From a bacterium D16-50 (GTDB taxonomy: Bacteria; Bacillota; Clostridia; Lachnospirales; Lachnospiraceae): 64,000 nucleotides of DNA. A program made the translations under genes and the position numbers. Below are positions 8,663 through 17,357 of the stretch, in pieces (position 1 is the first letter of the stretch; each line of letters starts with the position of its first letter). A model generated the notes under the pieces. It did not search any database. It had not been told where the DNA came from and worked only from the letters and a program-made list of their open reading frames with translations. The stretch is from positions 124,001-188,000 of the forward strand of contig RAZA01000004.1 of assembly GCA_003612485.1 (NCBI GenBank). Direction: 5' to 3'.

Positions 8663-9691
8663 ATGATTACAGTTTCATTGTGCATGATCGTGAAAAACGA
8701 AGAGAAGGTGCTGGAGAGATGTCTGGACAGTATAGCGGATCTGGTTGACGAGATAATCATTGTCGATACGGGATCGTGGGACAGGACAAAGGAAATCGCA
8801 GCGCGCTATACAGAGCATGTCCTTGATTTCCGGTGGACGGAGGACTTCAGTGCAGCGAGAAATTATGTCTTTTCCATGGCTACCATGGAATATATATATT
8901 CTGCGGATGCCGATGAGGTGCTGTCGGAGGAGAATCGGGAGAGGTTCCGCCTGCTGAAGGAAACCCTTTTGCCGGAGATTGAAATTGTGCAGATGAAATA
9001 TTCCAACCAGCTGCGGTTCGGCACGGTGTACAATTTCGATGAGGAGTACCGCCCCAAGCTTTTTAAGCGAAAGCGGGACTTTGTATGGGAGGATCCGGTT
9101 CATGAGACGGTGCGGCTGATGCCGGTGATCTACGACAGCGACATCGTAATTGAGCATATGCCTCAGGAAAGCCACGGAAAAAGGGATCTGGCATGCTTCT
9201 ACAAGCATTGCAGGCAGGGGCTGCGGCTGTCAAAGAGGCTTCATGAGCTCTATGCCAGAGAGCTGATGCTGGTGGGAGACGAGGAGGACTTTCGGCAGGC
9301 ACGGGAATTCTTTACCGCTTCCGCAGGGGATGCCTATAGAGACGGGGAGGAGCTGGCGCAGGCTTGTTGTGTTGTGGCCAGAGCCGCCAGACTGGCTGGA
9401 GATACGGTCGCATTTTTCAAGCATACCTCAAAGGTTATCGCAGAGGAGGCCTGCTCGGAGATCTGCTGCGAGATGGGGCATTTTTACGAAGAAGAGGGAG
9501 ACTGGGAAGAGGCTGCCGTATGGTATTACAATGCTGTCTACGAGACCCGTCCCATCCTGAGCATTCAGGCAGGAGGAAGGGAAGGGCTGGAGGGCTTGAT
9601 TCGGTGCTATGAGAAGATGGGCTGTAAGGAGCAGGTAGAAATATACAAGGAAGAGCTGTCATCACGTGACGGTGATATCAATAAAAGATGA
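8663..9691 (+). CDS. Family 2 glycosyltransferase with C-terminal TPR-like helices
   Basis: A 342-residue cytosolic protein. Residues 1-100 form a GT-A fold: ITVSLCMIVKNEEKVLERCL, then DEIIIVDTGSWDRT and YIYSADADEVL (DxD motif). This is the SunS/WaaE-like glycosyltransferase type. The C-terminal ~150 residues are helical with TPR-like repeats (GHFYEEEGDWEEAAVWYYNAV). Such proteins often glycosylate proteins or lipids, but the acceptor is unknown here. ATG 8663 follows GGGGGAC. It lies downstream of the Tad locus and could act on its surface proteins, which is only an inference. Confidence 0.8.
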   Translation: MITVSLCMIVKNEEKVLERCLDSIADLVDEIIIVDTGSWDRTKEIAARYTEHVLDFRWTEDFSAARNYVFSMATMEYIYSADADEVLSEENRERFRLLKETLLPEIEIVQMKYSNQLRFGTVYNFDEEYRPKLFKRKRDFVWEDPVHETVRLMPVIYDSDIVIEHMPQESHGKRDLACFYKHCRQGLRLSKRLHELYARELMLVGDEEDFRQAREFFTASAGDAYRDGEELAQACCVVARAARLAGDTVAFFKHTSKVIAEEACSEICCEMGHFYEEEGDWEEAAVWYYNAVYETRPILSIQAGGREGLEGLIRCYEKMGCKEQVEIYKEELSSRDGDINKR

Positions 9692-9704
9692 ATGGAGAAG
9701 TCAT

Positions 9705-10556
9705 ATGGCAATGATCAAAAGTTTTCTAAAGGGCGTAGTAATCGGTATCGCAAATATTGTTCCGGGGGTCAGCGGAGGCACCATGATGGTGTCCATGGGG
9801 ATCTATGACAAGCTGATCCATTGTATCACCCACCTATTCAGCGAGTTCAAAAAAAGCTTATTGTTTTTGCTGCCCATCGCTGTGGGCATGGTGGCGGCTA
9901 TTGGAGCCAGCTCCTTTGGACTCACCTATCTGTTCGACAATTTTCCCATCCAGACGAATCTTCTGTTTATCGGACTGATTCTGGGAGGCCTTCCTGCCAT
10001 TGGGAAGAAGGTGAAGGGAAAGGGCATAAAAGTCGGCCATATGATCGCCTGTCTTTTCTTTTTTGTCATGGTGGTGGGGCTGGCAGTCATGGGAGAGACA
10101 GAAGGGGCCGCGGCGGACATAAGCTTCAGCTTCGGCAATGTGCTGATTCTCTTCGGCGTGGGTATCATTGCGTCGGCCACCATGGTGATTCCGGGGGTCA
10201 GCGGCTCCATGGTTCTGATGCTGATGGGATTCTATTATCCTGTGCTGAACGCTGTGAAAGACTTTTTCAAGGCGCTTGCGGCAATGGATATGAATGCCAT
10301 ACTGGCGGGCTGCGGCATTCTCATACCCTTTGGTCTGGGTGTGGTGGCAGGGATTTTCGGCATCGCCAAGCTGGTGGAGATCATCTTTGAAAAATTTCCC
10401 CTCTATGCCTATTGGGGAATCATCGGCCTCATTGTGTCCTCGCCTATAGCCATTCTGCTGATGGGAACTTATCCGGCACCTACGGTTATAAGTCTGGTTA
10501 CGGGAGCGGTGGCATTCTTTGCAGGCGGCATCATCGCAATGAAGCTTGGCGAGTAG
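9705..10556 (+). CDS. DUF368 family polyprenyl-phosphate transporter (PopT-like)
   Basis: A 283-residue membrane protein with about eight helices and the duplicated signature of the family: ANIVPGVSGGTMMVSMG near residue 16 and TMVIPGVSGSMVLMLMGFY near 160. DUF368 proteins have been linked to recycling of undecaprenyl phosphate across the membrane for cell-wall synthesis. ATG 9705 is preceded by GGAGAAG at 9694-9700. The gene begins 13 bases after the glycosyltransferase stop, so it is likely co-transcribed with it; both deal with envelope sugar chemistry. Confidence 0.88.
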   Translation: MAMIKSFLKGVVIGIANIVPGVSGGTMMVSMGIYDKLIHCITHLFSEFKKSLLFLLPIAVGMVAAIGASSFGLTYLFDNFPIQTNLLFIGLILGGLPAIGKKVKGKGIKVGHMIACLFFFVMVVGLAVMGETEGAAADISFSFGNVLILFGVGIIASATMVIPGVSGSMVLMLMGFYYPVLNAVKDFFKALAAMDMNAILAGCGILIPFGLGVVAGIFGIAKLVEIIFEKFPLYAYWGIIGLIVSSPIAILLMGTYPAPTVISLVTGAVAFFAGGIIAMKLGE

Positions 10557-10698
10557 GAGAAGCGGTATCAGGAAAAGCGGGGTATCAGGAAAAGCCGTAT
10601 AAGAGAAGAAGTGAAATAACGTAAAAAATCAGCATGAGGAAAGAGCAGGCATAAGAGAAAAACGGCAGAAGGGAAGAGCCGGAGAGAAGGGAGCGGAC

Positions 10699-11514
10699 AT
10701 GGAGGCGTATCAGGGGTTTGCAGAGGTCTATGACGAGTTTATGGATAATGTGCCCTATTCCCGGTGGGCAGAGCGTCTGGACGGGCTGATTCGGAAGTAT
10801 GGCATATCGAGGCCCGAACGGGAGGTGGAGGGGCCTTTGGATTCCGAAAGAAATCTATTGCTGGATCTGGGCTGCGGAACGGGAACGCTGGCGGAGCTCA
10901 TGTACGGCAGGGGATATGATGTGATGGGCGTGGACGCTTCGGAGGCAATGCTGAACATCGCCATGGAAAAAAAAGACGAAAGCGGTTCGGAAATCCTCTA
11001 TCTGCAGCAGGATATGCGGGAACTGGAGCTGTACGGCACGGTGGGGACAGTGTTCTGCGTCTGTGATTCCCTGAACTATATTTTGGAGGAGCAGGAGCTG
11101 CTGGGCGTTTTTCGGCTGGTGAACAATTATCTGTTTCCCGGAGGGATATTCATTTTTGATTTCAATACGGATTATAAATACCGGGAGCTTATAGGGGATA
11201 CTACCATTGCGGAGAACCGTGAAGACTGCAGTTTTATCTGGGAGAATGTGTACGATGCCGAGGAAGAGATGAACGAATGCGATCTGACCGTGTTTGTCAG
11301 GGAGGAGGGGGAGTCTTTCCGGAGGTTTGAGGAGACTCATTTTCAGCGGGGCTATACCGCGGATCAGATGAGGAGGCTGGTGGAGCAGGCAGGCATGAAA
11401 GTGATAGAGATCATGGATGCGGAGGAGGGCGGAGACGTCACGCAGGAGAGCGGGCGGATCTGTATCGTAGCAGGAGAGCATGGCAAGACGGCGGAAGGAG
11501 ACGGGGCTATATGA
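10699..11514 (+). CDS. Class I SAM-dependent methyltransferase
   Basis: A 271-residue cytosolic protein. The Rossmann motif I is LLDLGCGTGTLAELM at about residues 55-70; motif II acid is in VMGVDASEAML; the post-motif segment LQQDMRELELYG and FIFDFNTDYKY complete the fold. It belongs to the YdgE/BsmA-like group of small methyltransferases, substrate unknown. It ends in ATGA overlap with hslO. The 142 bases upstream hold a small direct repeat, GGTATCAGGAAAAGC, at about 10563 and 10579, with no other signal. Confidence 0.82.
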   Translation: MEAYQGFAEVYDEFMDNVPYSRWAERLDGLIRKYGISRPEREVEGPLDSERNLLLDLGCGTGTLAELMYGRGYDVMGVDASEAMLNIAMEKKDESGSEILYLQQDMRELELYGTVGTVFCVCDSLNYILEEQELLGVFRLVNNYLFPGGIFIFDFNTDYKYRELIGDTTIAENREDCSFIWENVYDAEEEMNECDLTVFVREEGESFRRFEETHFQRGYTADQMRRLVEQAGMKVIEIMDAEEGGDVTQESGRICIVAGEHGKTAEGDGAI

Positions 11515-12395
11515 GGGATTATATTGTACGCGCCACGGGAGCGCAGGCGCAGATCCGGGCATTCGCCTGCACCACAAGGAATCTGGTGGAGGCTGCCAGA
11601 CAAGCCCACGATACCAGCCCGGTGGCCACGGCGGCGCTGGGAAGGCTGTTGAGCGCCGGTGCCATGATGGGATGCATGATGAAGGGGGAGGAGGATCTGC
11701 TGACCCTTCAGATCAAGGGGGACGGGCCGCTTAAGAACGTGGTGGTAACCGCGGACTCCAAAGGCAACGTAAAGGGGTATGTGACGGTTCCGGATGTGAT
11801 TCTGCCTGCAAATGCCGCAGGGAAGCTGGATGTGGCGGGCGCGGTAGGGCAGGGAAGCCTGAGTGTGATCAGGGATATGGGTTTAAAAGAGCCCTATGTA
11901 GGGCAGACTATGCTTCAGACCGGCGAAATCGCTGAGGATCTGACCTATTATTTTGCCACGTCGGAGCAGGTGCCTTCCTCTGTAGGGCTGGGTGTGCTTA
12001 TGGAGCGGAACAATACGGTGCGACAAGCGGGAGGTTTTATCCTCCAACTGATGCCCTTTGCGGAAGATGCTACGGTCAGCAGGCTGGAGCAAAACCTGAG
12101 CGGAATCAGCGCCGTAACATCTCTGTTAGATGAAGGGAAAACTCCCGAACAGATGTTGGAGACGCTGCTGGAAGGGCTGGACTGTCAGGTAGTGAGCACC
12201 ATGTCCGCGGCTTTTGCATGTGACTGCAGCAAGAAAAAGATCGAAAGGGTGCTGATCAGTCTGGGAAGGAAGGAGATTTCCGATATGATCGAAGCAGAGC
12301 AGGAGATAGAGGTCAGTTGTCATTTCTGCAATACCCGGTATCAGTTCAGCGTGGAGGAATTGAAGAGACTGTACGAAATGAGCCGGAAGGACTGA
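11511..12395 (+). CDS. hslO: Redox-regulated chaperone Hsp33
   Basis: A 294-residue protein of normal length. The N-terminal domain starts DYIVRATGAQAQIRAFAC; the C-terminal zinc switch carries CDCSKKK near residue 239 and CHFCNTRY near 268, the CxC and CxxC pairs that hold zinc and open under oxidative stress. Hsp33 is a cytosolic holdase for unfolding proteins. It overlaps the methyltransferase stop by ATGA. The upstream GGAAGGAG is about 10 bases from the ATG. Confidence 0.95.
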   Translation: MRDYIVRATGAQAQIRAFACTTRNLVEAARQAHDTSPVATAALGRLLSAGAMMGCMMKGEEDLLTLQIKGDGPLKNVVVTADSKGNVKGYVTVPDVILPANAAGKLDVAGAVGQGSLSVIRDMGLKEPYVGQTMLQTGEIAEDLTYYFATSEQVPSSVGLGVLMERNNTVRQAGGFILQLMPFAEDATVSRLEQNLSGISAVTSLLDEGKTPEQMLETLLEGLDCQVVSTMSAAFACDCSKKKIERVLISLGRKEISDMIEAEQEIEVSCHFCNTRYQFSVEELKRLYEMSRKD

Positions 12396-12506
12396 ATTCT
12401 GCGGACATTGGACGCGTCCGGCATGGTCCAAAGGTTGAAGAGTATATAAGATAAGTCAAAAAGTGAAGTGTGCCCATACCGAAGGCGGCACAGAAAAGGA
12501 ACATGC

Positions 12507-14417
12507 ATGAAGCAGGGATTTATCAAAGTGGCGGCAGTGACTCCCAAAATCAGAGTGGCAGATCCGGTATATAATGCCGGAGTGATCTGTGAGAGGCTGG
12601 AAGAAGCATATGCAAAGGGAGCTAAAATCATTGTATTTCCGGAGCTGTGCATTACGGGCTATACCTGCGGCGACCTATTTTTGCAGCAGCTTCTTCTGGA
12701 AGGGGCTCTTGCGGGATTATCCGAAATCCAGACTGCTACCCGTGGCAAGGATGCGCTGGTGGCGGTAGGACTTCCTATAGAGCGGGACGGCTGTCTGTAT
12801 AATGTTGCGGCCCTGCTGTGGCAGGGAGAGGTTCTGGGGCTGGTTCCCAAGGCCAATATCCCCTCCTATGCGGAATTTTATGAGGGGCGGCATTTCACGG
12901 AAGGCAATAGAGAGCCGGTCTCCTTTGAGATAGGAGGGAAATCGGTTCCCTTCGGCACCAATATTCTGTTTGTGTGCGAGAGTATGCATGGTCTTACGGT
13001 GGGATGCGAGATCTGCGAGGATCTATGGGTGGCCAGTCCGCCGGGAACCGGACATGCCCAGATGGGGGCCACGGTCATGGCAAATCTTTCCGCATCCAAT
13101 GAGACCATAGGAAAGGATGAGTATAGGGAGCTTCTTGTGAAGTCCGCCAGCGCCCGGTTGATATGCGGCTATATCTACGCCTCGGCGGGGGAAGGAGAGT
13201 CCACGCAGGACCTTGTGTTCGGGGGCCACAATCTGGTTGCGGAGAACGGCGTGGTGCTGGCTGAGGCCAAGCGTTTTCAATGTGAGACTGTCTATGGGGA
13301 CTTGGACGTTCACCGCATTCTTTCCGAGAGGAGACGCATGGGCACTTTCGGAAGTGAGTCTCAGGAAACCTATGCGCGTGTGCCGTTTTATCTGCAGGTG
13401 ACAGATACGAGGCTGGAGCGCAGATTCAAAGCCCTGCCTTTTGTGCCGGAGGATGAGGCCGTCAGAAACAAGCGCTGTGAAGAGATTTTGTCCATTCAGT
13501 CCTACGGCCTAAAAAAACGCTTTGAACACACCGGACTGCCCACGGCTGTGTTGGGTATTTCCGGGGGACTGGATTCCACGCTCGCGCTTCTGGTGACAGT
13601 CCGCACATTTGATATGCTGGGTATGGACAGAAAGAGAATCGTGGCAGTGACCATGCCTTGTTTCGGCACCACAGACAGAACTTATGACAATGCCTGCAGT
13701 CTTGCCCGGACTCTGGGGGTTCTGCTTCGGGAGATAGATATCAAAGAAGCGGTGCAGATTCATTTTCGGGATATCGGACAAGATATCTCCTGCCATGATG
13801 TGACCTACGAGAATGGTCAGGCCAGAGAGCGGACTCAGGTGCTGATGGATATTGCCAATCAGCAGGGAGGATTGGTCATCGGGACGGGAGATATGTCTGA
13901 GCTGGCATTGGGCTGGGCCACCTATAATGGCGATCATATGTCCATGTACGGCGTGAATGCAGGGGTTCCAAAGACGCTGGTGCGGCATTTGGTAAAATAT
14001 TATGCGGATACCTGCGGAAATAGAAAGCTCACGGATGTGCTTACGGATGTGCTGGATACCCCGGTAAGCCCGGAGCTGCTGCCGCCTACGGACGGAGTTA
14101 TCTCTCAGAGGACTGAGGACTTGGTGGGGCCTTATGAGCTGCATGATTTCTTTCTCTATTACATGCTGCGCTGCGGATTTCCTCCCGCAAAGGTGTTTCG
14201 GGTGGCAAAGCTGGCCTTTTTGGGTCAATATGACGAAAGGGTTATTTTGAAATGGCTGAAGACATTTTATAAAAGGTTTTTTCAGCAGCAGTTCAAACGG
14301 TCCTGCCTGCCCGACGGACCCAAGGTAGGCAGCGTTGCATTGTCTCCCAGAGGAGATCTGCGCATGCCTTCCGACGCCAGTGCCAGTCTCTGGATGGCAG
14401 AGGTGGAGAAATTGTAA
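12507..14417 (+). CDS. nadE: Glutamine-dependent NAD(+) synthetase
   Basis: A 636-residue enzyme fusing a nitrilase-type glutaminase domain to an ATP-PPase synthetase. The glutaminase has FPELCITGYTCGD (catalytic Glu) and CEICEDLW (catalytic Cys); the synthetase has GISGGLDSTLALL (P-loop of ATP-PPases) at about residue 355. It makes NAD from deamido-NAD, using glutamine as nitrogen donor. ATG 12507 has AAAAGGA 6 bases upstream; a longer frame to 12468 lacks a ribosome site. Followed by an 11-bp inverted repeat and then a convergent gene. Confidence 0.96.
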   Translation: MKQGFIKVAAVTPKIRVADPVYNAGVICERLEEAYAKGAKIIVFPELCITGYTCGDLFLQQLLLEGALAGLSEIQTATRGKDALVAVGLPIERDGCLYNVAALLWQGEVLGLVPKANIPSYAEFYEGRHFTEGNREPVSFEIGGKSVPFGTNILFVCESMHGLTVGCEICEDLWVASPPGTGHAQMGATVMANLSASNETIGKDEYRELLVKSASARLICGYIYASAGEGESTQDLVFGGHNLVAENGVVLAEAKRFQCETVYGDLDVHRILSERRRMGTFGSESQETYARVPFYLQVTDTRLERRFKALPFVPEDEAVRNKRCEEILSIQSYGLKKRFEHTGLPTAVLGISGGLDSTLALLVTVRTFDMLGMDRKRIVAVTMPCFGTTDRTYDNACSLARTLGVLLREIDIKEAVQIHFRDIGQDISCHDVTYENGQARERTQVLMDIANQQGGLVIGTGDMSELALGWATYNGDHMSMYGVNAGVPKTLVRHLVKYYADTCGNRKLTDVLTDVLDTPVSPELLPPTDGVISQRTEDLVGPYELHDFFLYYMLRCGFPPAKVFRVAKLAFLGQYDERVILKWLKTFYKRFFQQQFKRSCLPDGPKVGSVALSPRGDLRMPSDASASLWMAEVEKL

Positions 14418-14442
14418 AAATAAAGGCTTTGGCAGTGAAAAG

Positions 14443-14492
14443 AGGACTGCCCCTCAGGATCGCAAAAGATACCGTCGCCATGGGGCAGTCCT
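14443..14492. repeat. 11-bp perfect inverted repeat downstream of nadE
   Basis: AGGACTGCCCC at 14443-14453 is repeated as its reverse complement GGGGCAGTCCT at 14482-14492, with a 28-base loop. It lies between convergent nadE and the minus-strand membrane protein. No T-run follows on either side, so it is not a textbook intrinsic terminator, though it could still act as a 3' end stem. Confidence 0.7.
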
Positions 14493-14534
14493 ATGTATGT
14501 GGAAAATTCTTTTCATGAACCGGCATATTCAGGC

Positions 14535-14999
14535 CTATTTGCTCTTTGCCTTGTCCAGAGAGTTCTGGATGGCTTCCAGCAGTACCAGAGAGGTATATTT
14601 GCTGTCTGCGGTGTACGTGATGTTCTCCAGAGACTGCTGTGCATAGACCTGCTCGCAGATAGAGTCGAAGGTAGGCTGAAGCAGCGGATACATAGTGGTG
14701 ACGGCATCGTTTAGATTCACCATGCGTATGGAGGTGATGGAAGACTTATCTACGATCACTTCCACATCGATGGATTGGCTGCCCAGTACCAGCTCTGTGG
14801 TATAGATGCCGGGTATGTAGAGGGAGGCTGTTTCCGCCATATCCTGCTGCGGCGCCGGATCAGGCACGTTTTCTTTGTCCTTGCCCGGCAGAAACATCAT
14901 GATCAGCAGAACAAGGAACAAGATTCCGAGAACGGCGAAGATTCCGGTATAAATCAGCTCCTTCATGTGAAGTACGACAATTTTTGTTTTAGCACTCAT
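14535..14999 (-). CDS. Membrane-anchored protein, FMN-binding-like fold possible
   Basis: A 154-residue protein with one N-terminal helix (about residues 15-32: YTGIFAVLGILFLVLLIMMF) and an exported domain. The segment PGIYTTELVLG followed by DVEVIVDKSSITSIRMV recalls the small FMN-binding domain, which has a GxY...V.v.V....I..I pattern, but the SGAT flavinylation motif is absent. ATG 14999 follows AAGGGGA with 6 bases spacing; an upstream open frame to 15155 lacks such a site and is rejected. Function unknown. Confidence 0.55.
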   Translation of the reverse strand: MSAKTKIVVLHMKELIYTGIFAVLGILFLVLLIMMFLPGKDKENVPDPAPQQDMAETASLYIPGIYTTELVLGSQSIDVEVIVDKSSITSIRMVNLNDAVTTMYPLLQPTFDSICEQVYAQQSLENITYTADSKYTSLVLLEAIQNSLDKAKSK

Positions 15000-15023
15000 C
15001 CATATTCCCCTTAAGCTCTTGTC

Positions 15024-15053
15024 TTGACATTTTATCTTAATAATAAATATGTG
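15024..15053 (+). promoter_or_regulatory. Candidate sigma-A promoter for dapF-dapL
   Basis: TTGACA at 15024-15029, an 18-base spacer and TATGTG at 15048-15053. The -35 is a perfect match, the -10 is weak. It lies about 90 bases before dapF and 25 bases outside the start of the divergent membrane protein gene. Confidence 0.5.
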
Positions 15054-15141
15054 CGGGGGATGGGGAATATTCTCTTTTTTGAATGACATGGGTTGTTTTT
15101 CATCGTTGTAGGTGGTATGAATAATTTCGGGAGGTATGAAC

Positions 15142-15999
15142 ATGCGGTTTACCAAGATGCAGGGCTGCGGAAACGATTATGTGTATATCAATGGTTTTGA
15201 GGAACAGATTCCTGCGGAAGAGAAGCCCGGGCTGGTCAGACGGCTCAGTGACCGGCATTTCGGCATCGGAGGAGACGGGGTGATATTTGTCAATCCTTCA
15301 AAAGAGGCGGACTTTGAGATGGAGATGTACAATGCCGACGGGAGCAGATCGGAAATGTGCGGCAATGGCATACGCTGTGTGGCGAAGTTCGCATATGATA
15401 AAGGACTGACGGATGCGGACAGAATATCCATTGTCAGTGCAGGCAGGATGAATTATCTGGAGCTGACGGTGGAGAAGGATCCTCAAAAGTCCGGGGATAG
15501 GGGACAGGTAACCAAAGTGCGGGTCAATATGGGGAGTCCTATTCTGGAACCTGATCTGATTCCTGTTCGGGCGCAGGGTGCCACAGCAGTGGACGAACCT
15601 ATCACAGTGGAGGGGAACCAGTACCATATGACCTGCGTGTCTATGGGGAATCCTCATGCGGTGATTTTCAGAGAGAATGTTGGGGACATGGAACTGGCTC
15701 AGATAGGGCCTGCCCTTGAACATCATGAAAGGTTTCCCAGACGAACCAATGTAGAGTTTGTGGAGGTGCTGGACAGAAGAACTTGTTTCATGCGCGTATG
15801 GGAGAGGGGGACGGGAGAGACGCTTGCCTGCGGAACGGGCTGCTGTGCCGTTGCAGTGGCATGCGTGCTGAACGGCCTTACGGAGAATGCGGTGACGGTC
15901 AGACTTCTGGGAGGAGAGCTGTTTATAGAGTGGGACAGAGAAAAGAATCTGGTCTATATGACAGGGCCTGCTGTCACAGTGTTTGAAGGGGAGGTATGA
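15142..15999 (+). CDS. dapF: Diaminopimelate epimerase
   Basis: A 285-residue enzyme converting LL- to meso-diaminopimelate for lysine and peptidoglycan. Both catalytic cysteine blocks are present: EMCGNGIRCVAKF near residue 72 and LACGTGCCAVAVA near 230. The N-terminus MRFTKMQGCGNDYVYING is canonical. ATG 15136 is two codons upstream, but GGAGG at 15130-15134 is 7 bases from 15142 and touches 15136, so 15142 is chosen. It overlaps dapL by ATGA, consistent with one lysine operon. Confidence 0.95.
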   Translation: MRFTKMQGCGNDYVYINGFEEQIPAEEKPGLVRRLSDRHFGIGGDGVIFVNPSKEADFEMEMYNADGSRSEMCGNGIRCVAKFAYDKGLTDADRISIVSAGRMNYLELTVEKDPQKSGDRGQVTKVRVNMGSPILEPDLIPVRAQGATAVDEPITVEGNQYHMTCVSMGNPHAVIFRENVGDMELAQIGPALEHHERFPRRTNVEFVEVLDRRTCFMRVWERGTGETLACGTGCCAVAVACVLNGLTENAVTVRLLGGELFIEWDREKNLVYMTGPAVTVFEGEV

Positions 16000-16001
16000 A
16001 A

Positions 16002-17222
16002 ATGGCAAGGGTGAATGATCATTATCTGCAGCTGCCGGGAAATTATCTGTTCTCTGCCATCGGAAAGAAGGTCAGTGCCTACAGCGCCGTCCACCCGGAC
16101 AAAAGGATTATCCGTCTGGGCATCGGAGACGTGACCCAGCCGCTGGCCCCGGCCATCATAGAAGCCCTGCACCGTGGAGTGGAGGAAATGGGGCGGGCAG
16201 AGACCTTCAGGGGATATGCGCCGGATCTGGGATATGAGTTTCTGCGTGAAGCCATTGTGGAGGGGGATTATGAACCCTTTCACTGCCAGATCGATGCCGA
16301 TGAAATCTTTATTTCCGACGGCGCGAAATGTGATTCAGGGAATATTCAGGAGATATTCAGCGCGGACAACAAGATTGCAGTATGCGATCCGGTGTATCCC
16401 GTGTATGTGGACTCCAATGTCATGGCGGGAAGGGCCGGCGTTTATGACGCAGAAAAGGGAATCTGGAGTAACATATTGTATATGCCCTGCACGGAGTACA
16501 ATGATTTTGTGCCGGAGCTGCCCCGGAAGACTCCGGATCTGATCTATCTTTGTTTTCCCAACAATCCTACCGGAGCTGCCATCACCAGAGAACAGCTTCA
16601 GGAATGGGTGGACTTTGCCAACCGGACGGGAGCGGTGATTCTCTACGATGCCGCATATGAGGCCTATATCTCGGAGGGCGATGTGCCTCACAGCATCTAT
16701 GAATGTCCGGGAGCTAGGACATGCGCCATTGAACTGAGATCTTTTTCCAAGAATGCCGGCTTCACGGGCCTGCGGCTGGGCTTCACTGTGGTTCCCAAGG
16801 AGCTGAAGTGCAACGGAACGGCGCTCCACTCCCTATGGGCCAGAAGGCACGGCACCAAGTACAATGGTGCGCCCTATATTGTACAGCGTGCCGGCGAGGC
16901 GGTGTATTCTCAGGCCGGCAGAGCACAGCTGAAGGAACAGATAGATTTTTATAAGAAGAATGCGGCTTATATTCTCCAAGGCCTTGGGGAAGCGGGTTAT
17001 ACCGTGTTCGGGGGCGTGCATTCGCCTTATGTATGGCTGAAAACGCCTAGAGGGATGAGCAGCTGGGACTTTTTTGACTGCCTTTTGGAAAATGCAAACG
17101 TGGTGGGGACGCCGGGATCCGGTTTCGGCCCCAGCGGCGAGGGATATTTCAGGCTGACGGCATTCGGAAGCTACGAAAATACGGTGGAAGCCGTGGATAG
17201 GATGAAGAAGCTGGGGATTTAA
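16002..17222 (+). CDS. dapL: LL-diaminopimelate aminotransferase
   Basis: A 406-residue PLP enzyme that makes LL-diaminopimelate directly from tetrahydrodipicolinate, bypassing the acyl branches. It starts MARVNDHYLQLPGNYLF and carries the family block FISDGAKCDSGNIQEIF, the PLP lysine in LRSFSKNAGFTGLRLGF and FPNNPTGAAI. As in dapF, two in-frame ATGs are 6 bases apart; GGGGAGG at 15988-15994 is 7 bases from ATG 16002, so 16002 is preferred to 15996. Its product is the substrate of DapF just upstream. Confidence 0.94.
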   Translation: MARVNDHYLQLPGNYLFSAIGKKVSAYSAVHPDKRIIRLGIGDVTQPLAPAIIEALHRGVEEMGRAETFRGYAPDLGYEFLREAIVEGDYEPFHCQIDADEIFISDGAKCDSGNIQEIFSADNKIAVCDPVYPVYVDSNVMAGRAGVYDAEKGIWSNILYMPCTEYNDFVPELPRKTPDLIYLCFPNNPTGAAITREQLQEWVDFANRTGAVILYDAAYEAYISEGDVPHSIYECPGARTCAIELRSFSKNAGFTGLRLGFTVVPKELKCNGTALHSLWARRHGTKYNGAPYIVQRAGEAVYSQAGRAQLKEQIDFYKKNAAYILQGLGEAGYTVFGGVHSPYVWLKTPRGMSSWDFFDCLLENANVVGTPGSGFGPSGEGYFRLTAFGSYENTVEAVDRMKKLGI

Positions 17223-17357
17223 GCCGCGGTGAGAGGCTCTGGGGCTTCCGGCTGTGGGAATGGGACTTTCGGAGCATGGGCAAAAAGATCAGAGAGCATG
17301 GGCATGATAGATTGCTTATAGGCTTGGGATGCCGAAGATAGGGGGAGGAGAAAGGGC

